Assembly (NCBI RefSeq): GCF_900113255.1
Contig: NZ_FOOR01000007.1
Location: 149,181 to 213,180, forward strand
Reading direction: 5' to 3'
DNA: 64,000 nucleotides
Source of the DNA: Novosphingobium sp. CF614
GTDB lineage: Bacteria; Pseudomonadota; Alphaproteobacteria; Sphingomonadales; Sphingomonadaceae
Below, one piece after another: positions 52,601 to 61,330 of this stretch. A program made the translations under genes and the position numbers. How positions within the stretch are numbered: the stretch's first letter is position 1; each line of letters starts with the position of its first letter. The notes below the pieces were generated by a model. The model ran no database searches. It was given only the letters and a program-made list of their open reading frames with translations, and had not been told where the DNA came from.

Positions 52601-54187
52601 ATGACTGGACCCCGGATCCTTCTGGTCGTGGGCGGCGGCATCGCCGCCTACAAGGCCTGCGAGCTTGTCCGCGCCATCCGCAAGGCGGGCGGCCGGGTTA
52701 CTTGCGTGCTGACGGAAGGCGGATCGAAGTTCGTCACGCCGATGGCGCTTGCCGCGCTGTCCGAACGGCCGGTCTACACCACGTTGTGGGACCTCAGGAA
52801 CGAGGCCGAGATGGGCCACATCCAGCTCAGCCGCGAGGCCGATCTGGTGGTGGTCTGCCCGGCGACGGCGAACCTGCTCGCCAAGATGGCGGCCGGCATC
52901 GCCGATGACCTGGCGACGACGATGCTGCTGGCGACCGACAAGCCGGTGATGGCCGTGCCCGCGATGAACGTGCGCATGTGGCAGCACGCCGCCACCATGC
53001 GCAACGTGCAGGTCCTGCGCGAATCGGGCGTCGACGTGATGGAGCCGGACGAGGGCACCATGGCCTGCGGCGAATACGGTCCCGGCCGCCTGCCGGACCC
53101 GATCGCGATCTGGCAGCGTATCGCCTGGGTGCTGGGGCTGGGGCCGGTCGAGGTGGCGCCGCTGCCCGGCGCCGCGCCCGAGGAGATCCCTTACCCCGGC
53201 CTGCCCCAGCCGCAACCGGACCCGCAGCGGGATCCGATCGCCTGGCAGCCCCGGTTCGACGAGCCGGAGCCCGAACCGGCCGCGCCGGAAGGCCTGGGGC
53301 TGGGCGGGCTCACCGGATCGATGATATCGCGCGGGCTGCAAAAGGCGAAGAAGGCGATCAGCTTCGGCTTCGACGATCACGCGCCCACGCTGAAGCCCGC
53401 GCCAGGCCCGCAGATATCCTCTCCCGCCGCCGCCTCGCTGGTGGCCAGGAAGGGCGCCGCGCGCGCCGCGCCGCCGACCGATCCGGACGCGATCAACCAC
53501 CTCGTCTCCCCCGACGCCCTGCCGCCGGAACCCTTCGCGGAGGGCCCGCTCACCGGCCGCCACGTTCTCATCACCGCCGGGCCGACCTGGGAGCCGATCG
53601 ACCCGGTGCGCTACATCGCCAACCGCTCCTCGGGCAAGCAGGGCTTCGCCATCGCCGCCGCCGCCGCCCGCGCGGGCGCGCGGGTGACGCTGGTGGCCGG
53701 GCCGGTCCATCTCGCAACGCCCCCGGGGGTGAACCGCGTCGACGTCGAAAGCGCGCTGCAGATGGCCGAGGCGGTCAAGCGCGCGCTGCCCGCCGACATC
53801 GCCGTGATGGTCGCCGCCGTCGCCGACTGGCGCACCGCCGATGTCGCCAGGGAAAAGCTCAAGAAGCGCGGTTCGGCCCCGCCCGCGCTGCTCCTCACCG
53901 AGAATCCCGATATCCTCGCCGCCGTCGCTGCGGGGCCCGACCGGCCGCCGCTGCTGATCGGCTTCGCCGCCGAGACCGAGCATGTGATCGAGCACGCCAA
54001 GGAGAAGCGCAAGCGCAAGGGCGCGGACTGGATCATCGCCAACGACGTGTCGGGCGATGTCATGGGCGGCGATGCCAACGCGGTCCACATCGTGCGCGGC
54101 GATGACGTGATCTCCCTTCCCGAAATGCCCAAGGAGGACGTCGCGCGCATCCTCGTCGAAAGGTTTGCCGATGCCCTCGTCCGATAG
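52601..54187 (+). CDS. coaBC: Bifunctional phosphopantothenoylcysteine decarboxylase/synthetase, long linker
   Basis: CoaBC makes 4'-phosphopantetheine for coenzyme A: CoaB joins cysteine to phosphopantothenate and CoaC decarboxylates the product. The CoaC flavoprotein domain (1-180) has the catalytic His in MGHIQLS (residue 73), PAMN (120-123) and the active-site Cys156 in ACGEYGPGR. The CoaB domain starts near residue 317 ([20 protein letters not shown]). Between them lies an unusually long Pro/Ala/Glu-rich linker of about 130 residues (183-315), making 528 residues against about 400 in E. coli. dut overlaps its end. Confidence 0.96.
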   Translation: MTGPRILLVVGGGIAAYKACELVRAIRKAGGRVTCVLTEGGSKFVTPMALAALSERPVYTTLWDLRNEAEMGHIQLSREADLVVVCPATANLLAKMAAGIADDLATTMLLATDKPVMAVPAMNVRMWQHAATMRNVQVLRESGVDVMEPDEGTMACGEYGPGRLPDPIAIWQRIAWVLGLGPVEVAPLPGAAPEEIPYPGLPQPQPDPQRDPIAWQPRFDEPEPEPAAPEGLGLGGLTGSMISRGLQKAKKAISFGFDDHAPTLKPAPGPQISSPAAASLVARKGAARAAPPTDPDAINHLVSPDALPPEPFAEGPLTGRHVLITAGPTWEPIDPVRYIANRSSGKQGFAIAAAAARAGARVTLVAGPVHLATPPGVNRVDVESALQMAEAVKRALPADIAVMVAAVADWRTADVAREKLKKRGSAPPALLLTENPDILAAVAAGPDRPPLLIGFAAETEHVIEHAKEKRKRKGADWIIANDVSGDVMGGDANAVHIVRGDDVISLPEMPKEDVARILVERFADALVR

Positions 54188-54641
54188 CGTTCCCGTGCCG
54201 ATCAAGGTCCTGCCCCATGGCGAGGGACTGGCCCTGCCCGCCTATGCCACCGACGGCGCGGCGGGAATGGACGCGGTCTCCGCCGAGGACGTGACGATCG
54301 CCCCCGGCGCGCGCCACGCGGTGGCGACCGGCCTTGCGGTCGCCATCCCGCATGGCTTCGAAATCCAGGTCCGTCCGCGCTCGGGCCTGGCGCTCAAGCA
54401 CGGGATCACCGTGCCCAACACGCCCGGCACCATCGATTCGGACTATCGCGGCGAGCTGAAGGTGATCCTCATCAACCACGGCCACGCCCCGTTCGAGGTC
54501 CGCCGGGGCGACCGCGTGGCCCAGCTCATACTCGCACCGGTAACCCGCGCGGCGTGGCTGCCGGTGGACGAACTGGACGAAACCCAGCGCGGCGAAGGCG
54601 GCTTCGGTTCGACCGGCGGCGTGGTCGCGCTGGGAAATTGA
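54171..54641 (+). CDS. dut: dUTP diphosphatase
   Basis: Dut hydrolyses dUTP to dUMP, preventing uracil in DNA and supplying thymidylate synthesis. The 156-residue trimeric-type protein has all motifs: [38 protein letters not shown] and the C-terminal [13 protein letters not shown] 54171, inside the end of coaBC, follows AAAGG at a spacing of 8. The coaBC-dut arrangement is common in bacteria. Confidence 0.97.
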   Translation: MPSSDSVPVPIKVLPHGEGLALPAYATDGAAGMDAVSAEDVTIAPGARHAVATGLAVAIPHGFEIQVRPRSGLALKHGITVPNTPGTIDSDYRGELKVILINHGHAPFEVRRGDRVAQLILAPVTRAAWLPVDELDETQRGEGGFGSTGGVVALGN

Positions 54642-54698
54642 GGACCGTTGGAGCGCCAGTGGAAAGCGCGGGAATGGCGGAGCTCAATCATGCGCTGA

Positions 54699-54745
54699 AA
54701 TCCTCCCCGGAACGGGGAGGTGGCGGTAGAAGGCTGACGGAGGGA
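54699..54745. repeat. Palindromic repeat, family B copy 1
   Basis: Contains AATCCTCCCCGG-AA-CGGGGAGG hairpin followed by TGGCGG and GGCTGACGGAGG. The same units in the opposite order form part of the element at 59565-59700. It lies just downstream of dut. Confidence 0.65.
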
Positions 54746-54787
54746 TCGGTGGCTTTCGGTTCGCGCTTTTCGCCCCCTCCACCACCC

Positions 54788-54846
54788 GCCTCGCGGGCGA
54801 CGAAGGGAAAAAGTGAGCCTTGCGCCAAGAGGCTTGGTATCAATCC
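54788..54846. repeat. Family A repeat end, copy 4 (opposite orientation)
   Basis: Read on the minus strand this begins GATTGATACCAAGCCTCTTG and ends CTTCGTCGCCCGCGAGGCGG, matching one half of the family A element. The TGA of a 52-residue minus-strand reading frame lies within its TGATACCAA end. Confidence 0.65.
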
Positions 54847-54998
54847 CCGCGCTTGCCGCGTCGGCGCCACCGCCTGAGCCCATACCACCCCGCGCCGCCC
54901 AGCCCGCACAGCAGCACCGCGCCCTTCGCAAGCAACGAGAATGTGGCGGAAAGGGCCCCTACGGTCACGCCCCAGAAGAGCTGCGACATGATCGCCAT
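54840..54998 (-). CDS. Small membrane protein (52 aa), putative
   Basis: A minus-strand reading frame of 52 residues with a single hydrophobic segment (SATFSLLAKGAVLLCGLGGAG) and a strongly basic tail (LRRWRRRGKRGD), so a cytoplasmic C-terminus is predicted. The start MAIMSQLFWG at 54998 has no convincing Shine-Dalgarno. It lies downstream of the DUF4136 gene and its terminator. It resembles a real small membrane protein more than chance, but coding is unproven. Confidence 0.4.
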   Translation of the reverse strand: MAIMSQLFWGVTVGALSATFSLLAKGAVLLCGLGGAGWYGLRRWRRRGKRGD

Positions 54999-55034
54999 GA
55001 AGGTATTCACGCTTTCGGCGGGCCCCCGTCAGTC

Positions 55035-55078
55035 CAAACGAAAGGACGGGCCCGCGCTATTTCAGCGGACCCGCCCCT
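55035..55078 (-). terminator. Intrinsic terminator of the DUF4136 gene
   Basis: On the minus strand a 12-bp stem (with G-U pairs) and a 9-base loop are formed by GGGCGGGTCCGC and GCGGGCCCGTCC, followed by CTTTCGTTT. It lies about 45 bases after the DUF4136 stop at 55123. This is the clearest intrinsic terminator seen in the window. Confidence 0.7.
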
Positions 55079-55122
55079 CGGTGTCTCCCACTCTTGCGCA
55101 GGAGGGGAGCAATCAGTTCATG

Positions 55123-55803
55123 TCACTTCTTTTCCGGCGCGACTGTAATGCGCACGGTATCGCCCGAGTTCCCGGGAAATCCGGTAAACATCGCCTCGAC
55201 CAGGTTGGGGACGAGATATTGCAGCCGGTTGGAGGCCGAAACCGCTTCCGCCTTGCCTTCAAACAGGCGTTCGCCATCAGCGGCGCGATCGATCTTCAGC
55301 GAAACGCCGCTGGTATAGACGGTGTAAGCCTCTATCCCATTGTCGAAGAACGGATCGTACCAGCCATAGTGCCACGGGCCGCCCCAGTAGCCGAAGCGCC
55401 GGGCGCCGTAGAAGCCATAGGGACCATAAGGACCATAGCCGTACCACGGGCCCCAGAACGGCGTCGGGCCGGTCGAGCGCACGCGCTCGCGCCCGCTGTC
55501 GACGCCGTAGTCGAAGCGCACGATCATGCTGGCCTTGCCGGGATCCTCGACCGGCGCATAGCCAAGCCGCGCCAGGCGTTCCCGGACGAGACCGGCGTAT
55601 TGCGCGAACTCCAGCCCGCCGGCGAGCTTGGGATCCTCGGCGACGACGGCGAAAGTCTGGCCCGAGGGCGCTGGAAGCTGCGACTGGAAGCGCGAAACGT
55701 CGGCCTTGAACGGCGTGGCGCAGGCGGCGAGCGCCATCAGCAGCAAGGCGGCGGCGGCAAGGCGAAGCCTGCCAAAATGCGAGTTCGTATGGTCTGTCAT
55801 CAT
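55123..55803 (-). CDS. DUF4136 domain lipoprotein
   Basis: A 226-residue predicted lipoprotein: signal peptide with lipobox ALAAC (Cys28), then the DUF4136 region (ADVSRFQSQLPAPSGQTFAVV, ARLGYAPVEDPGKASMIVRFDYG). A Gly/Tyr/Trp-rich low-complexity middle (about 112-152, YGYGPYGPYGFYGARR) is characteristic of family members. The ATG at 55803 has GGAG at a spacing of 7. It is a single gene ended by a strong hairpin. Function unknown; envelope location inferred. Confidence 0.85.
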   Translation of the reverse strand: MMTDHTNSHFGRLRLAAAALLLMALAACATPFKADVSRFQSQLPAPSGQTFAVVAEDPKLAGGLEFAQYAGLVRERLARLGYAPVEDPGKASMIVRFDYGVDSGRERVRSTGPTPFWGPWYGYGPYGPYGFYGARRFGYWGGPWHYGWYDPFFDNGIEAYTVYTSGVSLKIDRAADGERLFEGKAEAVSASNRLQYLVPNLVEAMFTGFPGNSGDTVRITVAPEKK

Positions 55804-56031
55804 TGTTATGCTCCACGAACCCGAAGGACCCGGTGCACCCATCCCGGCGCGTACCTTCGATTCCTTGATATCCTGTCGTAAAATCAACGCCCTGAATAGC
55901 GGTTGAATGGACATCGGCGCGCGGCGGACGGTTGGCCCGTTCAGGCGCCGTCCACCAACCGCGAACGGCGTTGCCGGACGCCTCGAATACGCGTTGAATA
56001 ACCCGGCCTTATGTAGGAATGAGGAATCCAG

Positions 56032-56679
56032 ATGACGAGTCCGATCCCCGTTCTCTCGGTCCAGTGCGGCAAGGCCCGCGGCTTTCGCGGCGCCGAACGG
56101 AGCGCGATCGGCAAGCTGCCGGTATCGGGTCCGGTCCGGGTCCACCGCCTGGGCCTGGCGGGAGACGAGCAGGCCGACCTGACCGTGCATGGCGGGCCGG
56201 ACAAGGCGATCCACCACTACCCGCACGACCACTACGCCTTCTGGCGCGAGGTGACGGGCGGGCATCCGCTGCTGGCCGATTTCGGCGCTTTCGGCGAGAA
56301 TATCGCGACCGAAGGCCTTACCGAGGACGCGGTCTGCATCGGCGACCGCTGGCGACTGGGCACCGCGCTGGTCGAAGTCAGCCAGGGCCGCCAGCCGTGC
56401 TGGAAGCTCGACCACCGCTTCGACGGCGTGCCCATCAATGCGCTGACAGTGAAGAACCGGCGGCCGGGCTGGTACTACCGCGTGCTGGAGGAAGGCGAAG
56501 TCGCGGCGGGCGACACCATGGAACTGGTCGCGCGGCCCTATCCGGAATGGACCGTGCTGCGCACCTTCGGCCTGCTGATCGCCGGAGACCACAAGCACGA
56601 CCGCGCCGGGCTGGAAGCCCTCGGCGAAGTCCCGGTGCTGGCCGAACCATGGCGGCGGCGACGCCAGAAGCTGCTATAA
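56032..56679 (+). CDS. MOSC domain protein (YiiM-like)
   Basis: A 215-residue MOSC-domain protein of the YiiM group, relatives of which bind molybdenum cofactor and reduce N-hydroxylated compounds. The family features are DEQADLTVHGGPDKAIHHYP, AFGENIATEGL and the conserved Cys in QGRQPCWKLDHRF, which would bind molybdenum. The start at 56032 gives a normal N-terminus. It is a single gene; the flanking gaps (55804-56031 and 56680-56765) show nothing notable. Confidence 0.88.
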   Translation: MTSPIPVLSVQCGKARGFRGAERSAIGKLPVSGPVRVHRLGLAGDEQADLTVHGGPDKAIHHYPHDHYAFWREVTGGHPLLADFGAFGENIATEGLTEDAVCIGDRWRLGTALVEVSQGRQPCWKLDHRFDGVPINALTVKNRRPGWYYRVLEEGEVAAGDTMELVARPYPEWTVLRTFGLLIAGDHKHDRAGLEALGEVPVLAEPWRRRRQKLL

Positions 56680-56765
56680 GGTTCTCTCAGCACGAGCAGA
56701 CAAGGAGCGGATTTTCACCTCCTCGGCGCGGCGACGACGGCAGATAGAGCGACCACCAAGAGGAA

Positions 56766-57785
56766 TCACCCCCTGACCAGCCCCAGCGCCGCGTAGGCCT
56801 TGTCGAGCGTCGGCATCGCCAGCGCCCGCGCCTTTTCCGCGCCCGCCTTCAGGATCGCGTCGAGCGCCGCCTGGTCCCGGCGCAGATCGACGAAGCGCTG
56901 GTTGATCGGCGAGAGCTTCTCCACCAGCAGTTCGCCCAGCGCCGGCTTGAACTTGCCGAAGCCTTCGCCGCCGAACTCACCGAGCACCGCATCGACGCTG
57001 GTGCCCGCCATGACCGCGTAGATGCCGACCAGGTTCGCCGCCTCCGCCCGCCCCGCGAGCCCGGCCTTCTCGCCCGGCAGCGGCTCGGGGTCGGTCTTGG
57101 CCTTCCTGATCTTCTGCATGATCGTATCGGCATCATCGGTCAGGTTGATGCGGCTCATGTCCGAGGGATCGGACTTGCTCATCTTCGCCGAACCGTCGCG
57201 CAGGCTCATGATCCGCGCCGCCTCGGGCGGGATGATCGGTTCGGGCTGGGTGAACACGGGTGCGTCCGGCGAAGCGAAGTCGTTGTTGAACTTCTGCGCG
57301 ATGTCGCGCGCGAGTTCGAGGTGCTGCTTCTGGTCCTCTCCCACCGGCACGTGGGTGGCCTGGTAGAGCAGCACGTCGGCGGCCTGCAGCACGGGGTAAG
57401 TGAACAGCGCGACGCTGGCCCCTTCGCGGTTCTTGCCCGCCTTGTCCTTCCACTGCGTCATGCGGTTGAGCCAGCCCATCCGCGCGGTGCCGTTCAGCAG
57501 CCATTGCAGCTCGGCGTGCTGCGGGACTTGCGCCTGGTTGAACAGGATCGAGCGTTGCGGATCGACCCCGCAGGCGACCAGCGCCGCCACCATCTCGCGC
57601 GTGTTGGCGGAAAGCTCGGCCGGGACGTGCGGCATCGAGATCGCGTGCAGGTCGGCCAGGAAATAGAGGCATTCGCCGCCGCTCGCGCTCGCATTGTCCT
57701 GCATCGCCGCCCAGTTGCGGATCGCGCCCAGGTAGTTGCCGAGGTGCAGGTTGCCGGTGGGCTGGATGCCGGAGACGATACGCAT
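56766..57785 (-). CDS. trpS: Tryptophanyl-tRNA synthetase
   Basis: TrpS charges tRNA-Trp. The 339-residue class I synthetase has the HIGH-like PTGNLHLGN near the N-terminus and AKMSKSDPS (KMSKS). Length is normal. ATG 57785 follows AAGGA at a spacing of 7; the upstream in-frame ATG at 57800 is less likely. murJ lies upstream on the same strand, separated by 193 bases that include a small hairpin. Confidence 0.97.
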   Translation of the reverse strand: MRIVSGIQPTGNLHLGNYLGAIRNWAAMQDNASASGGECLYFLADLHAISMPHVPAELSANTREMVAALVACGVDPQRSILFNQAQVPQHAELQWLLNGTARMGWLNRMTQWKDKAGKNREGASVALFTYPVLQAADVLLYQATHVPVGEDQKQHLELARDIAQKFNNDFASPDAPVFTQPEPIIPPEAARIMSLRDGSAKMSKSDPSDMSRINLTDDADTIMQKIRKAKTDPEPLPGEKAGLAGRAEAANLVGIYAVMAGTSVDAVLGEFGGEGFGKFKPALGELLVEKLSPINQRFVDLRRDQAALDAILKAGAEKARALAMPTLDKAYAALGLVRG

Positions 57786-57826
57786 GACTGCGTCCTTCAT
57801 GAAACGGGTGGATTGCGGTGGGATTG

Positions 57827-57843
57827 GTCCGGATGAACCGGAC
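57827..57843. terminator. Small GC hairpin between murJ and trpS
   Basis: Perfect 6-bp stem GTCCGG-ATGAA-CCGGAC, 135 bases after the murJ stop and 42 before the trpS start. It has no T tract, so it may be an operator or leader structure instead. Confidence 0.3.
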
Positions 57844-57978
57844 AGGCGGCAACGATCAGCGCGCGATGCGCGTGAAGGTCCACCATCGCCAGGCCGCGCG
57901 AACGCGGTTTGAAATCTTCGAAGGCGAACGATCCTGCATGGCGCGCGCTCATATCATAAATCGCCGTGGATGGAAGCC

Positions 57979-59556
57979 TTACCGGCCATTCTTTGTGCCG
58001 CGCCGCCGCAGCAGGGCCAGGTCGTCACGCGTAAACGCGCCCGAAACCACGGTGCCGAGCCCATAGACCAGGCAGCCGGCCGAGACCAGCACCCCCAGCG
58101 CCAGGCCGCGCACCAGCCAGGTGCCATGGATATAGGGCGTCATCAGGCCCTGCCCGAACCACAGCGCCACGCCCATCGCCAGCGCCGCCAGCGCCAGGCG
58201 CGGCGCGCGGCGGCGCAGGCGCGCGTCGGCCCGGAAGTGCCCGCGCCGCACCAGCGTGACGTAAAGCATGAGCACGTTGACGGTCGAGGCGATGGCGGTC
58301 GCCAGCGGCGGCCCCATGTGCTGCAGCGGCACGATCAGGATCAGGTTGCCGACCAGGTTCACCACCATCGACATCGTCGCATAGCGCACCGGCGTCCGGG
58401 TATCCTGCCGGGCATAGAAGCCGGGCGTCAGGACCTTGACCAGGATGTAGCTGGGCAGCCCGATCGAGAAGGCGGCGAGCGCCTCGGCGGTGCGGGCAAC
58501 GTCGTTCGCATCGAACTTGCCGTAGCCGAACAGCGCCGCCGCGATCGGCTCCCCGCCCACGACCAGCGCGACCGAGGCGGGCAAGGTCAGCAGCAGCGCC
58601 AGTTCCAGCCCCCGGTTCTGCGTTTCCATCGCGGCCGCTTCCTCTCCCCCGCCGAGCTGGCGTGAGATCGTCGGCAGCAGCACGGTGCCCAGCCCGATGC
58701 CGATGAGGCCAAGCGGAAGCTGGTTCAGCCGGTCGGCCATGTAGATATAGGTCACCGAGCCGTGCGCCAGCAGCGAGGCGGCGAGCGCGGTCGAGATCAC
58801 GAGGTTGATCTGCACCGCGCCGGCCCCGGCGGCGGCGGGCCAGATCAGCGCCAGCAGCCGCTTGACATCGGCGTTCCATACCGGCCGGCGCAGCCGCAGG
58901 TTCACGCCGTTGGCGCGGCAGGCCCAGGCCAGCCAAGCGAGTTGCAGCAGGCCCGCCACCGAAACGCCGATCGCCTGGTTGCGCGCGGTCTCCAGCGGAT
59001 CGCTGGAATGAAAGCCCAGCAGCGCCGCGATCAACACCAGGTTGAGCAGGATCGGCGCGGCGGCGTTGACCCAGAACTTGTGCAGCGAATTGAGGATGCC
59101 GCCCAGCAGCGAGACCAGGCTGATGAACATCAGGTAGGGCACGGTCATGCGGCTCAGTTCCACCGCGTAGGCGAACTGATCGCGGCTGACGTCGTTGAAC
59201 GAGCCCGAGAGCACCCAGGTGACCGGCCAGGCGAAGACCTCCAGCAGCACGGTCATCGCCAGCAGCACCGGCAGCAGCACCGAAAGCGCCTGTTCGGCGA
59301 AGGTGATCCCCGCCGGCAGGCCGGGTCCGTCCGGATCGGCGACCTTCTTGTTGAACATCGGGATGAATGCCGAGGCGAAGGCCCCTTCCGCGAAGAGCGC
59401 GCGGAACATGTTGGGCAGGCGAAAGGCGATCAGGAACGCGTCCGAGGCGAAGCTGGCGCCGATGTAGCGCGCGAACAGGCTGTCGCGCAGCAGGCCCAGC
59501 ACGCGGCTCGCCAGCGTCAGCCCGCCGACGCTGGCAAGGGCCTTGGCAAGGTTCAT
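57979..59556 (-). CDS. murJ: Lipid II flippase MurJ (MviN)
   Basis: MurJ flips lipid II across the inner membrane for peptidoglycan synthesis. The 525-residue protein has the typical N-terminus (MNLAKALASVGGLTLASRVLGLLRD is the start region; key RD and the conserved Arg in SRVLGLLRDSLFARY), the FRALFAEGAFASAFIPMF segment and about 14 membrane helices. The ATG at 59556 is chosen; the frame upstream runs through an intergenic repeat. Confidence 0.96.
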   Translation of the reverse strand: MNLAKALASVGGLTLASRVLGLLRDSLFARYIGASFASDAFLIAFRLPNMFRALFAEGAFASAFIPMFNKKVADPDGPGLPAGITFAEQALSVLLPVLLAMTVLLEVFAWPVTWVLSGSFNDVSRDQFAYAVELSRMTVPYLMFISLVSLLGGILNSLHKFWVNAAAPILLNLVLIAALLGFHSSDPLETARNQAIGVSVAGLLQLAWLAWACRANGVNLRLRRPVWNADVKRLLALIWPAAAGAGAVQINLVISTALAASLLAHGSVTYIYMADRLNQLPLGLIGIGLGTVLLPTISRQLGGGEEAAAMETQNRGLELALLLTLPASVALVVGGEPIAAALFGYGKFDANDVARTAEALAAFSIGLPSYILVKVLTPGFYARQDTRTPVRYATMSMVVNLVGNLILIVPLQHMGPPLATAIASTVNVLMLYVTLVRRGHFRADARLRRRAPRLALAALAMGVALWFGQGLMTPYIHGTWLVRGLALGVLVSAGCLVYGLGTVVSGAFTRDDLALLRRRGTKNGR

Positions 59557-59564
59557 GGGCTCAG

Positions 59565-59700
59565 ATCCTCCCCGGAACGCGGAAGGGGACCAGCCGCAAG
59601 ATGGTGGAGGATACTCTTGCAAGAACGCGCCGGCGCAGGAAGCGGCGGCTCTCCTCCGTCAGCCCCTTCGGGGCCGCCACCTCCCCGCGCCGGGGAGGAT
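59565..59700. repeat. Palindromic repeat, family B copy 2
   Basis: Outer arms ATCCTCCCCGG (59565-59575) and CCGGGGAGGAT (59690-59700) are exact inverted matches. The interior GCCCCTTCGGGGC and CTCCTCCGTCAG units match copy 1 at 54699. The element fills the gap between murJ and secB. Confidence 0.7.
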
Positions 59701-59736
59701 TGGAGCCAGCGCGACGCGTCCACACCGCCCGACGGT

Positions 59737-60255
59737 TCAGGCGTTGCCGGCCGGTTCGCCCTGCACCGCGTCGGCCTGCTGCTGGGCCTGCGCCTGGAGC
59801 TGCTGGATATAGAGGCCGTTGAAGTCGATCGGCTCGAGCATCAGCGGCGCGAAACCGGCATCGCGCACCGCATCGGCGATCACCCGGCGGGCGAAGGGGA
59901 ACAGGATGCGCGGCGCCTCGGCGAAGAGGAACGCGTGCGATTGCGATTCCTCCAGGTTGCGCATGCCCACCAGCCCGCAATAGCTGAGGTCGACGACGAA
60001 GGCGGTGCCGGATTCGGACATCGAGGCGCAAGTGATCTTCAGCTCCACTTCATGCACCTCGCCCTCGATCGCGCGAGCGCCGATGTTGAACTGCACATCG
60101 ACCTGCGGCGCTTCCTGCCACGAGAAGCTCTGCGGCGCGTTCGGGTTCTCGACCGAAAGGTCCTTGACGTACTGCGAGATGATCCCGGCCGACGGCGCGG
60201 TATCCTCGCCGTTGCCGAGGTTGAGATTGGAGATGACGTTGCCTTCGTCGGCCAT
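59737..60255 (-). CDS. secB: Protein-export chaperone SecB
   Basis: SecB keeps preproteins unfolded and hands them to SecA. The 172-residue protein has the family core (SQYVKDLSVENPNAPQSF, VDVQFNIGARAI, YCGLVGM, PRILFPFARRVIADAVRDAG, PIDFNGLYIQQL) and a Gln/Ala-rich tail. It is divergent from the Tim44-like gene, an arrangement typical of Sphingomonadales and relatives. Confidence 0.97.
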   Translation of the reverse strand: MADEGNVISNLNLGNGEDTAPSAGIISQYVKDLSVENPNAPQSFSWQEAPQVDVQFNIGARAIEGEVHEVELKITCASMSESGTAFVVDLSYCGLVGMRNLEESQSHAFLFAEAPRILFPFARRVIADAVRDAGFAPLMLEPIDFNGLYIQQLQAQAQQQADAVQGEPAGNA

Positions 60256-60441
60256 GGTATGCTTTCCCGCAAAGAATTCTTGTGCCAGCCGGCGCGCCTA
60301 GAGCATTTTACGCCCGCGTGGAACACCCGTCGCGTGATAAATTGTGCGCGGCGGGTACGGCGGGCGGGCCGGAACGGAGCCGACACGCGGCGGCGGATCG
60401 TCGAAAAAATGCCCCGAATGGCTCGCTCACGCGTTGTTCAT

Positions 60442-60471
60442 TTGTAAAGGCTACCTATCTCGGGTTATGCT
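60442..60471 (+). promoter_or_regulatory. Candidate promoter of the Tim44-like/mltA genes
   Basis: TTGTAA (60442-60447), an 18-base spacer and TATGCT (60466-60471) lie about 95 bases upstream of the Tim44-like start. The 310-base divergent region between secB and this gene holds no other feature that I can support. Confidence 0.4.
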
Positions 60472-60565
60472 GGCGCGCTGCAATTTCCAGCAGCGGCGGC
60501 CGGAGCGGGGCTTCGCGCCCCCGCGAACCGGCGAATGCGCAGACAGAAGGGATGGATACAGGGAC

Positions 60566-61267
60566 GTGACACCGGAAATTGTGATCCTGGCCATGATCGC
60601 GGCATTCCTGGGGCTGCGGCTGTACTCCGTGCTCGGCCGCCGCGCCGAGCATGAGGAAGAGCCGATCCAGGGCCGCTTCGAAGGCCGCCAGGGCCGTCCG
60701 GGTGCGCCGCGCCTGTCGGCGCAGCCCAAGCCCGACTCCAAGAACGACGCGGAGAACGACCGGCGTGCCCGCGCCGATCGGCAGGCCCCGCAGCGCGAGA
60801 TGCCGCTGGCGCCGCCGCCCGCGGAGCGCGGCCTGGCCGAAATCGCCAGCGCGGATCGCCGCTTCGATACGTTCGCCTTCCTGGAAGGCGCACAGGGCGC
60901 CTATCGCATGATCCTCGAAGCCTTCTGGAAGGGCGACAAGGCGGAGCTGGAGCAGCTTTGCGACAAGGATGTCCATGCCAGCTTCGCGGCCGCCATCGAC
61001 GCGCGCAACGCGGCGGGCGAAACGCTGGACAACAAGCTGGTCCGGATCGAGGAATGCACGGTGGTCGCCGCCGGCGTGGAAGGCGGCTTCGCCCGGATCA
61101 CCCTGCGCTTCCGCGCCGACATCGCCGCCGTCACCCGCAACGCGGCGGGCGAGGTGATCGCCGGATCGCTTGACGATGCGATCGAGACGGTGGACGTCTG
61201 GACCTTCACCCGCGCGCTCAACTCGCCCGATCCGGACTGGCTGCTCGACGAGACCGACGAAGGCTGA
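60566..61267 (+). CDS. Tim44-like domain protein
   Basis: A 233-residue membrane-anchored protein with an N-terminal helix (VILAMIAAFLGLRLYSVLG), a charged linker (about 30-85) and a Tim44-like C-terminal domain (FLEGAQGAYRMILEAFWKGD, then a cystatin-like fold with FARITLRFRADI). The GTG at 60566 gives VTPEIVIL, matching the usual start of relatives. Bacterial homologues are linked to membrane-protein handling. It is divergent from secB and followed by mltA. Confidence 0.85.
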   Translation: MTPEIVILAMIAAFLGLRLYSVLGRRAEHEEEPIQGRFEGRQGRPGAPRLSAQPKPDSKNDAENDRRARADRQAPQREMPLAPPPAERGLAEIASADRRFDTFAFLEGAQGAYRMILEAFWKGDKAELEQLCDKDVHASFAAAIDARNAAGETLDNKLVRIEECTVVAAGVEGGFARITLRFRADIAAVTRNAAGEVIAGSLDDAIETVDVWTFTRALNSPDPDWLLDETDEG

Positions 61268-61330
61268 ACCCCTCGGGGTGGCGCCGTGGGGAGCACTATT
61301 GACGACTGATGCCGCATAGGGAGGCCGAGC

